From positions 434,001 through 498,000 of the forward strand of contig NZ_CP043178.1 in NCBI RefSeq assembly GCF_014217545.1: a stretch of 64,000 nt of DNA, read 5' to 3'. The notes beneath the pieces are model-generated. The model had not been told where the DNA came from. It ran no database searches and saw only the letters and a program-made list of their open reading frames with translations. The DNA comes from Pseudarthrobacter sp. NBSH8 (GTDB lineage Bacteria; Actinomycetota; Actinomycetes; Actinomycetales; Micrococcaceae). The translations under genes and the position numbers were made by a program. Of this stretch, positions 1 through 9,029 are shown one piece after another. The first letter of the stretch is position 1, and each line of letters starts with the position of its first letter.

Positions 1-31
1 CAAGCACCTCGCGGCGTACGTCGCCGGCTGA
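1..31 (+). CDS. 3' end of an upstream gene (partial)
   Basis: The window opens in a reading frame that encodes K-H-L-A-A-Y-V-A-G and stops with TGA at 29-31. Too little is visible to name the product. It is called only because the stop is followed by a typical intergenic stretch before the next gene at 146. Confidence 0.3.
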   Translation, partial: KHLAAYVAG

Positions 32-145
32 ACGCCGGTGCCCGGACAGCGTGGGCGGGCGCTGCCCGCGAAGCTCGCTACGGAAGTTCACCCACGGAAG
101 TTCGCCTAGGCTGGAAGGACGCCAACTAAAGGGAGCAGTACACCC

Positions 146-775
146 ATGCGATCCATACGCCGCCAGTTGCTGAGCGTTGTGCTCGGGACCTTCGTTTTCG
201 TAGCCGCGGTCCTGGGATTCGCGGCTCCGGCCTCGGCACACGATGCCGCCGAGTCCAGCAGTCCCGCGCAGGGCGCCACGGTGGCCACGGCCCCGGAGCA
301 GGTGTCCGTCACCTTCAATAAGAACCCGCTGGGCATCGGCGCACAGTTCTCCGTCAAGGATTCGGCCGGTGCCGAGTGGGCGGATGGCGCTCTTGAGATC
401 GTGGACAGCACGGCCACCCAAAAGCTCAAAGCCGGCGCTCCGGCGGGTGCATACACGGTGGTCTGGCGCGTCGTCAGCTCGGATTCCCATCCGATCGAGG
501 GGACGTTCGGCTTTACGGCGACAGCAGCTGCGGCGGGAGCCGCGCCTTCGGGAACATCGGCGGGCGCATCGCCGTCGGCCGCTATTCCCACGATGGGAAG
601 TGCGGAGCCGGGAACCGTGGCGGCTCCGGCGCCGGCTGAAAACGCGTCGCAGCCGTTCCCTTGGAGCCTGGTGATCTTTGCTGCAGTGGCCGTGGGCCTG
701 CTAGTGGCCATCGGTATCCTCGCGAAGCGCCGCCTCACCACACGCAGTGACGACGACGAAACCGAACAGGCTTAG
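146..775 (+). CDS. CopC-domain copper-binding protein, secreted and membrane-anchored
   Basis: The protein has 209 aa. A Sec signal peptide covers residues 1-31 (cleavage after A-S-A), which would leave a mature protein beginning with His32, the copper-ligand position typical of CopC. A CopC-like beta-sandwich follows (about 32-125) with the conserved S-x-D-S-H-P-I-x-G-T-F pattern at 112-121, His115 being a second candidate ligand. An Ala/Pro/Ser-rich linker (125-170) leads to one transmembrane helix (about 172-193) and a short charged tail, so the domain probably faces outside. The start follows a GGGAG ribosome site. Its stop overlaps the convergent stop of the next gene. Copper handling is inferred from the family; no CopD partner is seen. 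Confidence 0.85.
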   Translation: MRSIRRQLLSVVLGTFVFVAAVLGFAAPASAHDAAESSSPAQGATVATAPEQVSVTFNKNPLGIGAQFSVKDSAGAEWADGALEIVDSTATQKLKAGAPAGAYTVVWRVVSSDSHPIEGTFGFTATAAAAGAAPSGTSAGASPSAAIPTMGSAEPGTVAAPAPAENASQPFPWSLVIFAAVAVGLLVAIGILAKRRLTTRSDDDETEQA

Positions 776-1401
776 ACGGCGGCGGCGCTTTCCGGGTGGA
801 CCGTGGCCGAGATGGCCTGGCCCACGGTCTTGGCCTGACGCAGGACTTCCTTGGGTGAGGGCGTGATGAGCTCGCCCACGCCCACGAGGTAGATGCCGAT
901 CTGGCGCATCGCGGCCACCAGGTTGCGGCCAACAGTGATGCCGAAGTCGCTGAGCATACGCCGCAGCTGGCTGTGCGCACACCGGGTCAGCACAATGTTG
1001 TCTGCCAGCAGGATGCCGTTGGGCGTATGGACTTCCCACTGGCCGGACGGGGACCCCGCGGCCGTTCCCGTGCTGGTTCCGCCGGCTTCGCCGCCCACCA
1101 TGGTCAGCTGAACCGCCCGGGTGGTGGTGCGGACATCCATGTGGTGGCTGGCGGCGTAGTTGCGCAGGTGGCGGAGGATCTCGTTGCGTTCCCGGAGGGA
1201 TTCGGAGTCTGCTGCGTCGCAGCGCTGCAGTGAAGCAGTGTTGGCCGGTTGTGCGGCGCCGAGGATGTCGAGCCCGTCCACTACGATGGCGTGCACGCCA
1301 CGGCGGCGCAGTTCCGCGCCAACCGCCAGGCCTGACAGCCCCGTGCCGATGATCACCGTGGTGGTCCGTTCGGTCCCGCCATTCACAGGCATGCTTGACA
1401 C
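772..1401 (-). CDS. Short FAD/NAD(P)-binding oxidoreductase-like protein
   Basis: The 209-aa protein has a dinucleotide-binding Rossmann motif at its N terminus (G19-T-G-L-S-G24, then an Asp near the end of strand beta-2). The C-terminal part (I-Y-L-V-G-V-G, then I-T-P-S-P-K-E-V-L-R-Q-A) resembles the closing segment of flavoprotein monooxygenases or pyridine nucleotide-disulphide oxidoreductases. It is far shorter than full-length members (350-500 aa), so it may be a minimal or degenerate flavoprotein whose substrate cannot be inferred. The GTG start at 1401 is chosen because AAGGAGG lies 9-10 nt upstream. It converges on the copC-like gene with a 4-nt overlap. Confidence 0.6.
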   Translation of the reverse strand: MSSMPVNGGTERTTTVIIGTGLSGLAVGAELRRRGVHAIVVDGLDILGAAQPANTASLQRCDAADSESLRERNEILRHLRNYAASHHMDVRTTTRAVQLTMVGGEAGGTSTGTAAGSPSGQWEVHTPNGILLADNIVLTRCAHSQLRRMLSDFGITVGRNLVAAMRQIGIYLVGVGELITPSPKEVLRQAKTVGQAISATVHPESAAAV

Positions 1402-1811
1402 TACAGTTTTCCTCCTTGAAAGGCTTTCGGATGCAGGCAGCGTCGCCCCGCATGCGTTCCGTTACCCCCAAAGTCCGGCCGCAGCACCGGCCCGGGACGC
1501 ACCTTGAATTGGGCGTCGGCGGACCGGCAGTGCCTCGAAGACTACAGAACATTCAGGACCGTGGATAGCCCAAACACAAACATTCTTCTCCGCGATGAAT
1601 ACGCTTTCCGCTCCGTTCGCCGTGGGCTGTGGATAACCGGCCAGCCAGCGGCGCTGGGCCGCTTGCTAAGTGTCCGTGGACCGAGAATAGTGAGAAGCGG
1701 AAGCAGGGCTCTCCAGCCCATCGGGGCACACATCGCGGCCGGTGCGGGCGGAGGGCGCCGCGTCTGGCAGAATAGCCGCAACATAAGGCAGTATCGCGAG
1801 GAGGCGGCCCC
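1402..1811. other. Gene-free gap between divergent genes
   Basis: This 410-bp stretch lies between the flavoprotein start and the universal stress gene. Open frames on both strands here look like high-GC shadows without ribosome sites or recognisable composition. A possible promoter for the stress gene is TTGCTA at 1663-1668, a 17-bp spacer, and AATAGT at 1686-1691, but the match is weak. I see no convincing RNA gene. Confidence 0.4.
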
Positions 1812-2849
1812 ATGGGCGCACATGAGTTGCATCCGGATCCGGAAGAGGACAGGGCCGGAAATTCGGCGGCTCCGGTGGGGATTGTTGTCGGCGTAGACGG
1901 GTCCGACCACGGTCAGTGCGCCTTGGTGTGGGCAGCCCGGGAAGCCGAGCGCCGCCGTCGGCCTTTGCACATTGTCACCGCCTATTCAGTGCCGATCTTT
2001 GCGGCGTCCGGGCTGGACGGCGGGTACGCCACCGTGGATGATTCCGTGATCCGCGAGGGCGCCGAAGCGATCGTCAAGCAGGCGCTGGACAAGGTTTCCG
2101 GGTACAACATCGAGGTTGACGGCTCCGTGGAGAACGGGGACGCCTCGGGTGTGCTCCTGGAAATGTCCGAGACGGCTGATCTGCTGGTCTTCGGCACCCG
2201 CGGCCGTGGCGGATTTGTGGGACGACTGCTGGGCTCGGTGAGCAGCGCCCTGCCTGCACACGCCAAGTGCCCCACCGTTACGGTGCCGCTGGTGTGTTCG
2301 GACCGACTGGGCGAAACCACAGAAGACAAACGCATCAGGGCCGAGCAGGACAAGCCAGGGCACAAGCAGGTCGAGAACGTTGTGGTGGTGGGCGTTGACG
2401 GTTCCGAACAGGCGCGGGTCGCTGTGCTGGAGGCTGCCGACCAGGCTGAGCGGCTCGGGGCGACCCTGCGCGTAATCTGTGCGGTGCCGCAATTCAGTGG
2501 ATCCTTGGCCTGGGTCCCGGCCCCCATGGACCGCAAAGCACTCTTCGATGACATCCAGATCCAACTTGACGCCGGAATGGCCTGGCTGAAGAGCCACTAC
2601 CCGAACCTTGCCGTGGAGTCGGAACTGCTGGACGGTTCTGCCGTGGACGTCCTGGTGGAGGCCAGCCGGCATGTGGAACTGGTCGTGGTGGGCACCCGGG
2701 GCCATGGCGGGTTCACCGGCATGCTGCTGGGTTCCACCTCCGGCGGCGTGCTCCATCACGCCAAGAGCCCGGTCCTGGTTGTTCCGGACCGCGACGATCC
2801 GCGGCTGGCGGACCGCGACAAGTTTGGGCCGCTCCCCGGCGCAGCCTGA
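1812..2849 (+). CDS. Universal stress protein with two UspA domains
   Basis: The 345-aa protein has two UspA domains (about 23-160 and 189-325). Each carries the ATP-binding signature G-2x-G-9x-G-S: residues 128-142 (G-T-R-G-R-G-G-F...G-S) and 294-308 (G-T-R-G-H-G-G-F...G-S). Each domain opens with a V-G-V-D-G-S strand. Tandem-domain proteins of this size are common in actinobacteria and bind ATP under dormancy, hypoxia or other stress. The start is set by GAGGAGG 7-8 nt before the ATG. The broken PEP-synthase-like gene begins 24 nt downstream, so the two may once have been co-transcribed. Confidence 0.95.
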   Translation: MGAHELHPDPEEDRAGNSAAPVGIVVGVDGSDHGQCALVWAAREAERRRRPLHIVTAYSVPIFAASGLDGGYATVDDSVIREGAEAIVKQALDKVSGYNIEVDGSVENGDASGVLLEMSETADLLVFGTRGRGGFVGRLLGSVSSALPAHAKCPTVTVPLVCSDRLGETTEDKRIRAEQDKPGHKQVENVVVVGVDGSEQARVAVLEAADQAERLGATLRVICAVPQFSGSLAWVPAPMDRKALFDDIQIQLDAGMAWLKSHYPNLAVESELLDGSAVDVLVEASRHVELVVVGTRGHGGFTGMLLGSTSGGVLHHAKSPVLVVPDRDDPRLADRDKFGPLPGAA

Positions 2850-2873
2850 CCAGTCACCTTCGCAGCAGGAGGC

Positions 2874-4120
2874 ATGAAGATGCCTGACACCGGCAGCCCG
2901 CCTCCCATCCTGGGATTGGAGGTGGTCACCGCAGCAATGGTTCCCCTGGTGGGCGGCAAAGCGGCCAACCTGGGGGAGCTGCTCGCCGCTGGGCTGCCCG
3001 TGCCGGACGGCTTCTGCCTCACCACGGAGGCCTACCGTGAGGCGACTGCGGGAACCGGCGCACGCGCGAGTTCGCAAACTCACTCGAACCGCCCGCCGGC
3101 CTCACCCCGCTGCAGCACCTGGACTACGCCGAACACGTGCTCGGCACCCGCATCTTCTCAGTAGTGCCGTCCATCCTGCCGCTTCCGGCGCTCGGGTTCG
3201 CTGCCCTGGCGCTCGCCGGAAAACTGCTCGGCGGCGGCCGGTGGGAAGATCTGCAGACTGTGCTCCGCGGGCTGCCCAACAACGTCACCACCGAGATGGA
3301 CCTGGAGTTGTGGCGCCTCGCCCAGGCGATCAAGAACGACGGCGGTTCCCGCGCCGCCGTGACGGACCGGGCACCCGCCGAGCTGGCCGAAGACTTCCGC
3401 GCGGGCCAGCTGCCCGCCGTGCTGCAGTCCGGGGTGGCCCGGTTCATGGGCCAGTACGGGCACCGTGCCGTGGCCGAGATCGACGTCGGTATGCCGCGCT
3501 GGTCGGACGACGCCACGCACATCCTGGGTGTCCTGGCGAATTATCTCCGGCTCGAGGGCTCGGCGCTGGCGCCGGATATCCAGTTCAGCAATGCGGCAGA
3601 AGAAGCCGAAGCCTGCGTTGACCGTCTCGTCGCGGAGGCGCGGAGCCGCGGCCGGCTGCGCGGGACTGTGGTCCGGGCGGCGCTGCGGCGCGCGGACTAC
3701 GCCCTGGAACTCGAACGGCGTCACGTGCCGCGGGTGCTGCTGTCGGACGGCACTGAGCCGGAAGCCGTTCCATCCGGCGACGCTGCGGCCGCATCCACGG
3801 TGCCGGGGGCACTGACCGGGAGCCCGGCATCGGCCGGTGTTGTCACGGCCACTGCCCGTGTGATCCTCGACCCGGTGGGCGCGCGCCTGGAACCGGGAGA
3901 AATCCTGGTGGCGCCATCCACGGACCCCGGCTGGACACCGCTGTTCCTTACCGCGGGCGGACTGGTGATGGAGATGGGCGGGCCCAATTCCCACGGTGCC
4001 GTGGTGGCCAGGGAGTATGGCATTCCCGCGGTGGTGGGCGTCCCGGACGCCACGCTCCGGCTCTCCACCGGGCAGGAAAAAACGGTCGACGGCGGCGCCG
4101 GAACCGTGGTGCCTTCGTAG
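2874..4120 (+). pseudogene. PEP synthase / rifampin phosphotransferase-like protein, internally deleted and frameshifted
   Basis: The first about 60 codons (from ATG 2874) match the N terminus of PEP-synthase-like dikinases ([14 protein letters not shown], then P-V-P-D-G-F). Near 3050-3065 homology jumps to another frame, where T-R-E-F-A-N-S-L-E continues into a long open stretch to 4120. That stretch ends in the swivelling phosphohistidine domain (G-G-P-N-S-H-G-A-V-V-A-R-E, catalytic His present). Family members have about 850-900 residues; about 410 codons remain, and nearly all the ATP-grasp nucleotide-binding domain is missing. A deletion with a frame change explains this best. A separate GTG-started product from 3137 is possible but would lack the ATP-grasp half. 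Confidence 0.8.
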
Positions 4121-4218
4121 CAGGGCAGCCCCCGGCAAGACTTCCTGAAGAGACGTGTGCGCTGGCGGTCCCCAGGCGTAACCTGAAGTATGGGCTCCAT
4201 GGATGAAGCAGGGCTGGC

Positions 4219-5433
4219 ATGATCCGCGCATGGCTGCGCTGGGTGCCTGCCGTAGCTGTACCTGCAATGATTGCCGCCGGCGTGCTGGTGGGATCCATTC
4301 CGGCGCGCGCCGGCGATCCGTTGCCACAAAAGTCTCCGGCGGAGGTCCTGACCCTTCTTGCCCAGCACAACACCAGGTCATTCTCCGGAACGGTCGAGCA
4401 ATCCGCCGAACTGGGCCTGCCCGAACTGCCGGCCGCCGGTCCCACGTCCGGACCGGTGCCGGCTGGTGGAGCCGCGTCGATCCTGGCGTTCCTGACCGGT
4501 GAGCACACTGCCCGGATATTCATGGACGGGCCAACAAAGATACGGGTCCAGCTGATGGACCGGCTGGCTGAACGTGACGTTATCCGGCGGGACGGCGACG
4601 TGTGGTTCTACAACTCCAAGGACAACAGCGCCGCCCACCTGGCCTTGCCGGCGTTCGCCAGCGACCTGCCGTTGCCCGTTCCGTCCATGCCCATCCTGCC
4701 CGGCGACCTCCCCGACCCGCCCGTACTGCCGACGCCAGAGGACCTGGCCCGTGAGTTCCTTGACGTTGTGGACAGTTCCACCGAGGTGACGGTGGGGCCG
4801 GACATCGAAATTGCCGGCCGGACGGCCTACGGCCTGGAACTGGCGCCGAGGACGCGGGGAACGCTGGTTGAGAAAGTTGCCATCGCCGTCGACGGCGAGA
4901 CCGGAATGCCGCTGCGGGTATCCGTGATGGCACGCGGCCAGGCAAAACCGGCTTTCAAGGCTGGCTTCACCAGCCTGTCACTGGCGGCCCCGGAGGACTC
5001 GGTATTTTCGTTCGTTGCCCCACCAGGCGCCACGATCAAGGAGCTGCAGGCACCACCGATCCCGCTCCGGCCCGGCCTGCCACCCCTTCCGCCCGTTCCC
5101 GGTGGGATTACGCCAGGAGCGGTTCCGGACGGCGGCCCTGATCAGGTTCCCGGCAGTGATGCCGGCCTGCGGCACCGTGATGCACTCCGGCCAACGGTGA
5201 TTGGCGAGGGCTGGGAGACCGTCATCGGGTTCCCCGCGGCACCCGACGGCCAAGGTGCTGCCTTGACTGAATCCTTGCTGAAGGATCCGCTCCTGTCCCA
5301 GGCCGCCGTCGTCGTGCCCGGCGGACGGCTCCTGTCCACGGCACTGGTCAACGTCTTGCTGACCGACGACGGCAGGATCTTTGTGGGGATGGTCCCGGCG
5401 GAGCGGCTCCAGGCCGCCGCCGGCGCAGTGTGA
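4219..5433 (+). CDS. Secreted LolA/RseB-like (DUF2092-type) protein
   Basis: The 404-aa protein begins with a signal peptide or signal anchor (hydrophobic residues about 7-28, then A-R-A-G). The middle resembles the LolA/MucB-RseB beta-barrel fold: a start with L-L-A-Q-H-N-T-R-S-F-S-G-T-V, then a segment that binds or reports on lipid-like ligands in homologues. The C-terminal third is Pro/Gly-rich. Actinobacteria often encode such a protein directly before an ABC exporter pair, as here: its stop overlaps the GTG of the next gene by 4 nt. It may deliver a hydrophobic substrate to or from the transporter, but that is inference and the substrate is unknown. Confidence 0.65.
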   Translation: MIRAWLRWVPAVAVPAMIAAGVLVGSIPARAGDPLPQKSPAEVLTLLAQHNTRSFSGTVEQSAELGLPELPAAGPTSGPVPAGGAASILAFLTGEHTARIFMDGPTKIRVQLMDRLAERDVIRRDGDVWFYNSKDNSAAHLALPAFASDLPLPVPSMPILPGDLPDPPVLPTPEDLAREFLDVVDSSTEVTVGPDIEIAGRTAYGLELAPRTRGTLVEKVAIAVDGETGMPLRVSVMARGQAKPAFKAGFTSLSLAAPEDSVFSFVAPPGATIKELQAPPIPLRPGLPPLPPVPGGITPGAVPDGGPDQVPGSDAGLRHRDALRPTVIGEGWETVIGFPAAPDGQGAALTESLLKDPLLSQAAVVVPGGRLLSTALVNVLLTDDGRIFVGMVPAERLQAAAGAV

Positions 5434-6449
5434 CCGCGGCCGGGGGGACGGCTGCCGGGCTGGCCGCCGCCCGGACCAGCCCTCAAGGGAACGGCACAAC
5501 CGGGCTGACCATCGAGACCCAGGGCCTGACCAAGCGTTTCGGCAAACAGCTGGCGGTCCACAACGTGGACCTCGCCGTTCCCCGCGGTGCCGTGTTCGGG
5601 TTCCTGGGCCCCAACGGTTCGGGCAAGACCACCACCATCCGGATGCTGTTGGGCCTTGCTGCCGCGTCGGCCGGAACCGTCAGCGTCCTGGGCCTGCCGA
5701 TGCCGCAGCGCCTGCATGAGGTTCTGCCGCGCGTCGGTGCCCTGGTGGAGGGACCGGCGTTCTATCCGTTCCTTTCCGGCACCGCCAACCTGCACCGCCT
5801 GGACGCCGCCAGCCGGCATGCGGCCCCCGCTACCCGGACCGCCCGCGTGGCCGCCGCGCTTGAGCGCGTGGGTCTCTCACACGCCGCCGGCAAGCGGGTC
5901 CACGCCTACTCCCTGGGCATGAAGCAGCGGCTGGGGATCGCCAACGCGCTGCTGTCGCCGCGGGAGCTGCTGGTGCTCGATGAGCCCACCAACGGGCTGG
6001 ACCCGCAGGGAACGCGGGAAGTGCGGAGCCTGGTGCGGTCGCTGGCCGCCGACGGTGCCACCGTCTTTGTCTCCAGCCACCTCCTCGCAGAGGTGGAGCA
6101 GATCTGCACGCACGCCGCCATCATGAGCGCCGGGCGGCTGGTGGCCCAGGGGCCGCTGGCCGAGTTCCGCCAGGGAGGCGAGACCCGGATCCGCCTGTTA
6201 ACGCCCGACGCCGGGACGGCCAGCGAGGTCCTGCTGCGGTTGGGCATGTCCCCGGGAATGGGGACGCCTGAACCGGACGGCGACGTTCTGACCGCGGTCG
6301 CCGCCGCGTCCCGGCTTGAGGCCCCGGAGGACATTGTGGCGGAGCTCGTGGCAGCCGGGGTGCGCGTCCGCGGTTTTTCCGTGGAGCGGGAGAGCCTGGA
6401 GGAGCGCTTTGTGGCGCTGACGGGAGAGGGGTTCGACATTGCCCAATAG
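5430..6449 (+). CDS. ABC transporter ATP-binding protein (exporter type)
   Basis: The 339-aa ATPase has Walker A at 60-67 (G-P-N-G-S-G-K-T), the signature Y-S-L-G-M-K-Q-R at 160-167, and Walker B L-L-V-L-D-E-P at 180-186 followed by T-N-G-L-D-P and a switch His in V-S-S-H. The layout is that of the DrrA/CcmA/NatA exporter subfamily, with a C-terminal extension after the ATPase core. The first about 24 residues are a poorly conserved leader. The GTG start overlaps the previous stop (GTGTGA), and the permease starts within its last 11 nt, so the three genes are translationally coupled. Confidence 0.92.
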   Translation: MTAAGGTAAGLAAARTSPQGNGTTGLTIETQGLTKRFGKQLAVHNVDLAVPRGAVFGFLGPNGSGKTTTIRMLLGLAAASAGTVSVLGLPMPQRLHEVLPRVGALVEGPAFYPFLSGTANLHRLDAASRHAAPATRTARVAAALERVGLSHAAGKRVHAYSLGMKQRLGIANALLSPRELLVLDEPTNGLDPQGTREVRSLVRSLAADGATVFVSSHLLAEVEQICTHAAIMSAGRLVAQGPLAEFRQGGETRIRLLTPDAGTASEVLLRLGMSPGMGTPEPDGDVLTAVAAASRLEAPEDIVAELVAAGVRVRGFSVERESLEERFVALTGEGFDIAQ

Positions 6450-7368
6450 GGCTTCTGCGGCCGGCAGTGTTCCGGCAGCCCGTGGCGTTCCCGATGCCGG
6501 CAGTGGTAGTGAGACCAGCAGCGGTACTGAGACCAGCAGTGGTTCGAGCGCGCCGTCGAGCCTGCCCCTGCTGGGGTCCGAGCTGAAGACGCTTTTCCGG
6601 CGCCGCCGGACCGCGGCCATGCTGGTGGCTCTTGCCGCGATACCGGTGCTGATCGCCGTCGCTGTCCGGCTCTCGTCATCCGTTCCTGCCGGGAGGGGAC
6701 CGGCGTTCCTGGACCGGATCAGCCAGAACGGGCTGTTTGTGGCGGTCACGGCGATGCTGGTTTCCGTGCCCCTGTTCCTCCCCCTAACCATTGGGGTGGT
6801 GGCGGGCGATACCATCGCTGGCGAGGCCAGCCTGGGCACGCTGCGTTACCTGCTGGTGGCGCCGGCCGGTCGCGTGCGCCTGCTGCTGGTGAAGTACGCC
6901 GGAGCGCTGGCGTTCTGCGTCGCCGCGCCCGTCACGGTGGCCCTTGCCGGGGCCGCGATCGGGGCTTCGCTGTTCCCTGTCGGGCCGGTAACGCTCCTAT
7001 CCGGGGATGTCGTCCAGCCGCCTGAGGCCGCGCTGAGGCTGGTCCTGATCGCCGCCTATCTGGCGGTGTCCCTGGCCGGACTTTCGGCGATTGGCCTGTT
7101 CCTGTCCACCCTGACGGTGGTCCCGGTGGGCGCGATGGCCGCCACGGTGGTGCTGTCAGTGGTCTCGCAGGTGCTGGACCAACTGCCGCAGTTGGAATGG
7201 CTGCACCCTTGGCTGTTTACGCACTACTGGTTCGGCTTCGCGGACATCCTGCGCCAGCCGGTGCTGTGGGACTCTTTTGCCAGCAACGCGCTGCTGCAGG
7301 CGGGCTACGTGGCCGTGTTCGGGGCGCTCGCCTATGGCCGGTTTGTCACCAAGGACGTGCTGTCCTGA
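6439..7368 (+). CDS. ABC transporter permease (ABC-2 type)
   Basis: The 309-aa protein has about six hydrophobic helices spread from residue about 50 to 300, after a Gly/Ser/Thr-rich cytoplasmic leader of about 35 residues. It contains the typical ABC-2 feature of a helix followed by G-E-A-S-L-G-T-L-R-Y-L-L. It starts with TTG at 6439, overlapping the ATPase gene by 11 nt, and is the membrane partner of that ATPase. A start further inside cannot be excluded because no clear ribosome site is visible. The substrate is not evident. Confidence 0.88.
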   Translation: MPNRASAAGSVPAARGVPDAGSGSETSSGTETSSGSSAPSSLPLLGSELKTLFRRRRTAAMLVALAAIPVLIAVAVRLSSSVPAGRGPAFLDRISQNGLFVAVTAMLVSVPLFLPLTIGVVAGDTIAGEASLGTLRYLLVAPAGRVRLLLVKYAGALAFCVAAPVTVALAGAAIGASLFPVGPVTLLSGDVVQPPEAALRLVLIAAYLAVSLAGLSAIGLFLSTLTVVPVGAMAATVVLSVVSQVLDQLPQLEWLHPWLFTHYWFGFADILRQPVLWDSFASNALLQAGYVAVFGALAYGRFVTKDVLS

Positions 7369-7427
7369 GCCTCGAGCGCTGGGCCGGGAGTCCCTGGCCG
7401 GAGCCTCGGACCGCAGCCCTGTCCGCA

Positions 7428-8819
7428 TCAGTAGCGGGCTGCGTAAGGGTGGAGCTGCATCCCGGCCATCCAGCTCAACTGGGTCACGCCGATGCCCTCG
7501 TCCGGATTCAGCGCCTGCACCACCTGGCCGTTGCCCAGGTAGATGGCCACGTGATAGAAGCCCGGGGCTGAGCCCCAGACCAGCAGATCGCCGCGCCGGG
7601 CCTGGGAGATCGGCACGTGAACGGGGGCCGCCGCGTACTGCTGGGCAGCGGTGCGCGGCAGGTACTTGCCCGCGGCGGCGAAGGCCGTTTGCACGAGGCC
7701 GGAGCAGTCAAAACCGTTGGGGCCGATGCCGCCGTACTGGTAGAAATATGGCGACCCCACCTTGGACATCGCCACTGAGATGGCCGTCTCGTTGGAGCCA
7801 CCCGGCGATGGGGCCGGTGTTGGCGCGGGAGCCGGGGCAGGTGCTGGGGCCGGAGCGGGCGCGGGTACTGGCGCGGGAGCGGGGGCAGGTGCTGGGGCCG
7901 GAGCGGGAACAGGCGCTGGAGCTGGCGCGGCCGGCAGGTTCCCGCCGCCGCCGCCGGCCGGTTCGGCGGCAGGCCGGTCTGCTGCCTGCGCCGCCGCAGC
8001 CCGATCAGCAGCCGCAGCCAGTTCGTCGAGCCTGGCTTCCTCGCGCTGCCTGTCCAAGGCGTCAATGCGAGCTGATTCGAGGGCCACTGTGGTGTTCCGC
8101 AGCTGGGCGAGTTGATCCACGAGGATTGTCCGCTGCGCCGCGGCTTCGGTTACGGCCTTGGCCTGGGCGGCGTTGGCTTGTCCGGCCTCTTCCTTGCGGG
8201 CTTCGGCCTTTTGGGCGGCGTCGTCAGCGGCCCGGTTGGCGTCGTCGGCGGCGGCCGTCAGGGACTGCGCTGCGGACGCTGCGGATGCCGCCGATCCGAA
8301 GGCACGGCTCCGGCTGGCCGAAATGGCTTCCAGTGTCGCAGCCTGGTGCAAGGTTTCGGGGTTGCCGCTGACGAACGTGCCCAGCGTAGGGTTCAGCCCG
8401 CCGTTGCGGTATAGGTCGCCGGCGAGCTGACCCACCTGCTTCCGGGTCCTGTCCTGCTCCTGCGTCGCAGCGGTGGCCTTGGCCGTGGCCACTTCTGCCG
8501 CCATCTTGCGGTCCTGCAGTTCAACCAGGGCTTCGCCGTAGGCGTTATTGGCCTGCAGAGACAAGGCAAACGTGGCTTGCTGGGCGCTCTTGGCGTCCGC
8601 GAGGAGGCGTTCGATGCTGGCGACCTTATCCGCCGTCGCGCGTTCACTCGCCTTGGCTGTGGCGATGTCCTCCGGGGTGGGAAGCTCCGGCGACGCCGGG
8701 AGATGGAGACTCGGAGCCTGCGGCAGCGGCGCAGCCTGGGAGGGGAGGGCCATGGTGCCGAAAAGTACGACGGCGGTGCACAGCACGGCGGCCTTCAAGC
8801 CGGATCCGGTCAAACCCAT
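7428..8819 (-). CDS. NlpC/P60 cell-wall endopeptidase with coiled-coil domain
   Basis: The 463-aa secreted protein has a signal peptide (about 1-30, ending P-S-Q-A-A). A long Ala/Glu/Lys-rich coiled-coil region (about 50-280) resembles RipA/RPF-associated hydrolases. A pure Ala-Pro linker (about 297-338) precedes the C-terminal NlpC/P60 domain (about 345-463). The catalytic Cys is in G-F-D-C-S-G-L-V (Cys372) and the catalytic His in F-Y-H-V-A-I-Y (His423). It should cleave peptide stems of peptidoglycan during division or growth. The coiled coil probably regulates the active site, as in RipA. The upstream leader shows two hairpins (separate entry). Confidence 0.92.
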   Translation of the reverse strand: MGLTGSGLKAAVLCTAVVLFGTMALPSQAAPLPQAPSLHLPASPELPTPEDIATAKASERATADKVASIERLLADAKSAQQATFALSLQANNAYGEALVELQDRKMAAEVATAKATAATQEQDRTRKQVGQLAGDLYRNGGLNPTLGTFVSGNPETLHQAATLEAISASRSRAFGSAASAASAAQSLTAAADDANRAADDAAQKAEARKEEAGQANAAQAKAVTEAAAQRTILVDQLAQLRNTTVALESARIDALDRQREEARLDELAAAADRAAAAQAADRPAAEPAGGGGGNLPAAPAPAPVPAPAPAPAPAPAPVPAPAPAPAPAPAPAPTPAPSPGGSNETAISVAMSKVGSPYFYQYGGIGPNGFDCSGLVQTAFAAAGKYLPRTAAQQYAAAPVHVPISQARRGDLLVWGSAPGFYHVAIYLGNGQVVQALNPDEGIGVTQLSWMAGMQLHPYAARY

Positions 8820-8826
8820 TCGCAGA

Positions 8827-8910
8827 ACCTCGCACGCAGTAAGGCTGGGGGAGCGAGGTCTGGTGGCGGCACGAGGAGCCCCTCTGCTGATCTCCCAGCA
8901 GTCCGAGGCT
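8827..8910 (-). other. Structured 5' leader of the NlpC/P60 gene
   Basis: Read on the minus strand, two hairpins precede the ATG at 8819. The distal one spans 8910-8877 (CTGCTG/CAGCAG core with AGCC/GGCT closing pairs). The proximal one spans 8859-8827 (ACCTCGC/GCGAGGT). Actinobacterial NlpC/P60 genes are often preceded by c-di-AMP (ydaO-type) riboswitches, but I could not align the conserved ydaO core here, so only a structured leader is claimed. Confidence 0.3.
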
Positions 8911-9029
8911 ACGTGAGCGTGTGAACTTTGGCAACACTGGTCACATCAATAACATATACAACAAGAGCGCGATTCCGGCACATATGGACCCGGCGTGTCG
9001 TGCCGAGCCTGTGTCGTCCGCCGCAAGGG

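Noticed and set aside
1504..1970. Open frames of 130-142 codons on both strands in the gap before the universal stress gene
   Set aside because: They run into the stress gene, have no ribosome site, and their composition (Arg/Pro/Ser-rich) is that of high-GC shadow frames.
7800..7940. GC-rich repeats in the NlpC/P60 gene as a possible CRISPR or satellite array
   Set aside because: They encode the Ala-Pro linker in frame; there are no spacers or fixed repeat units.
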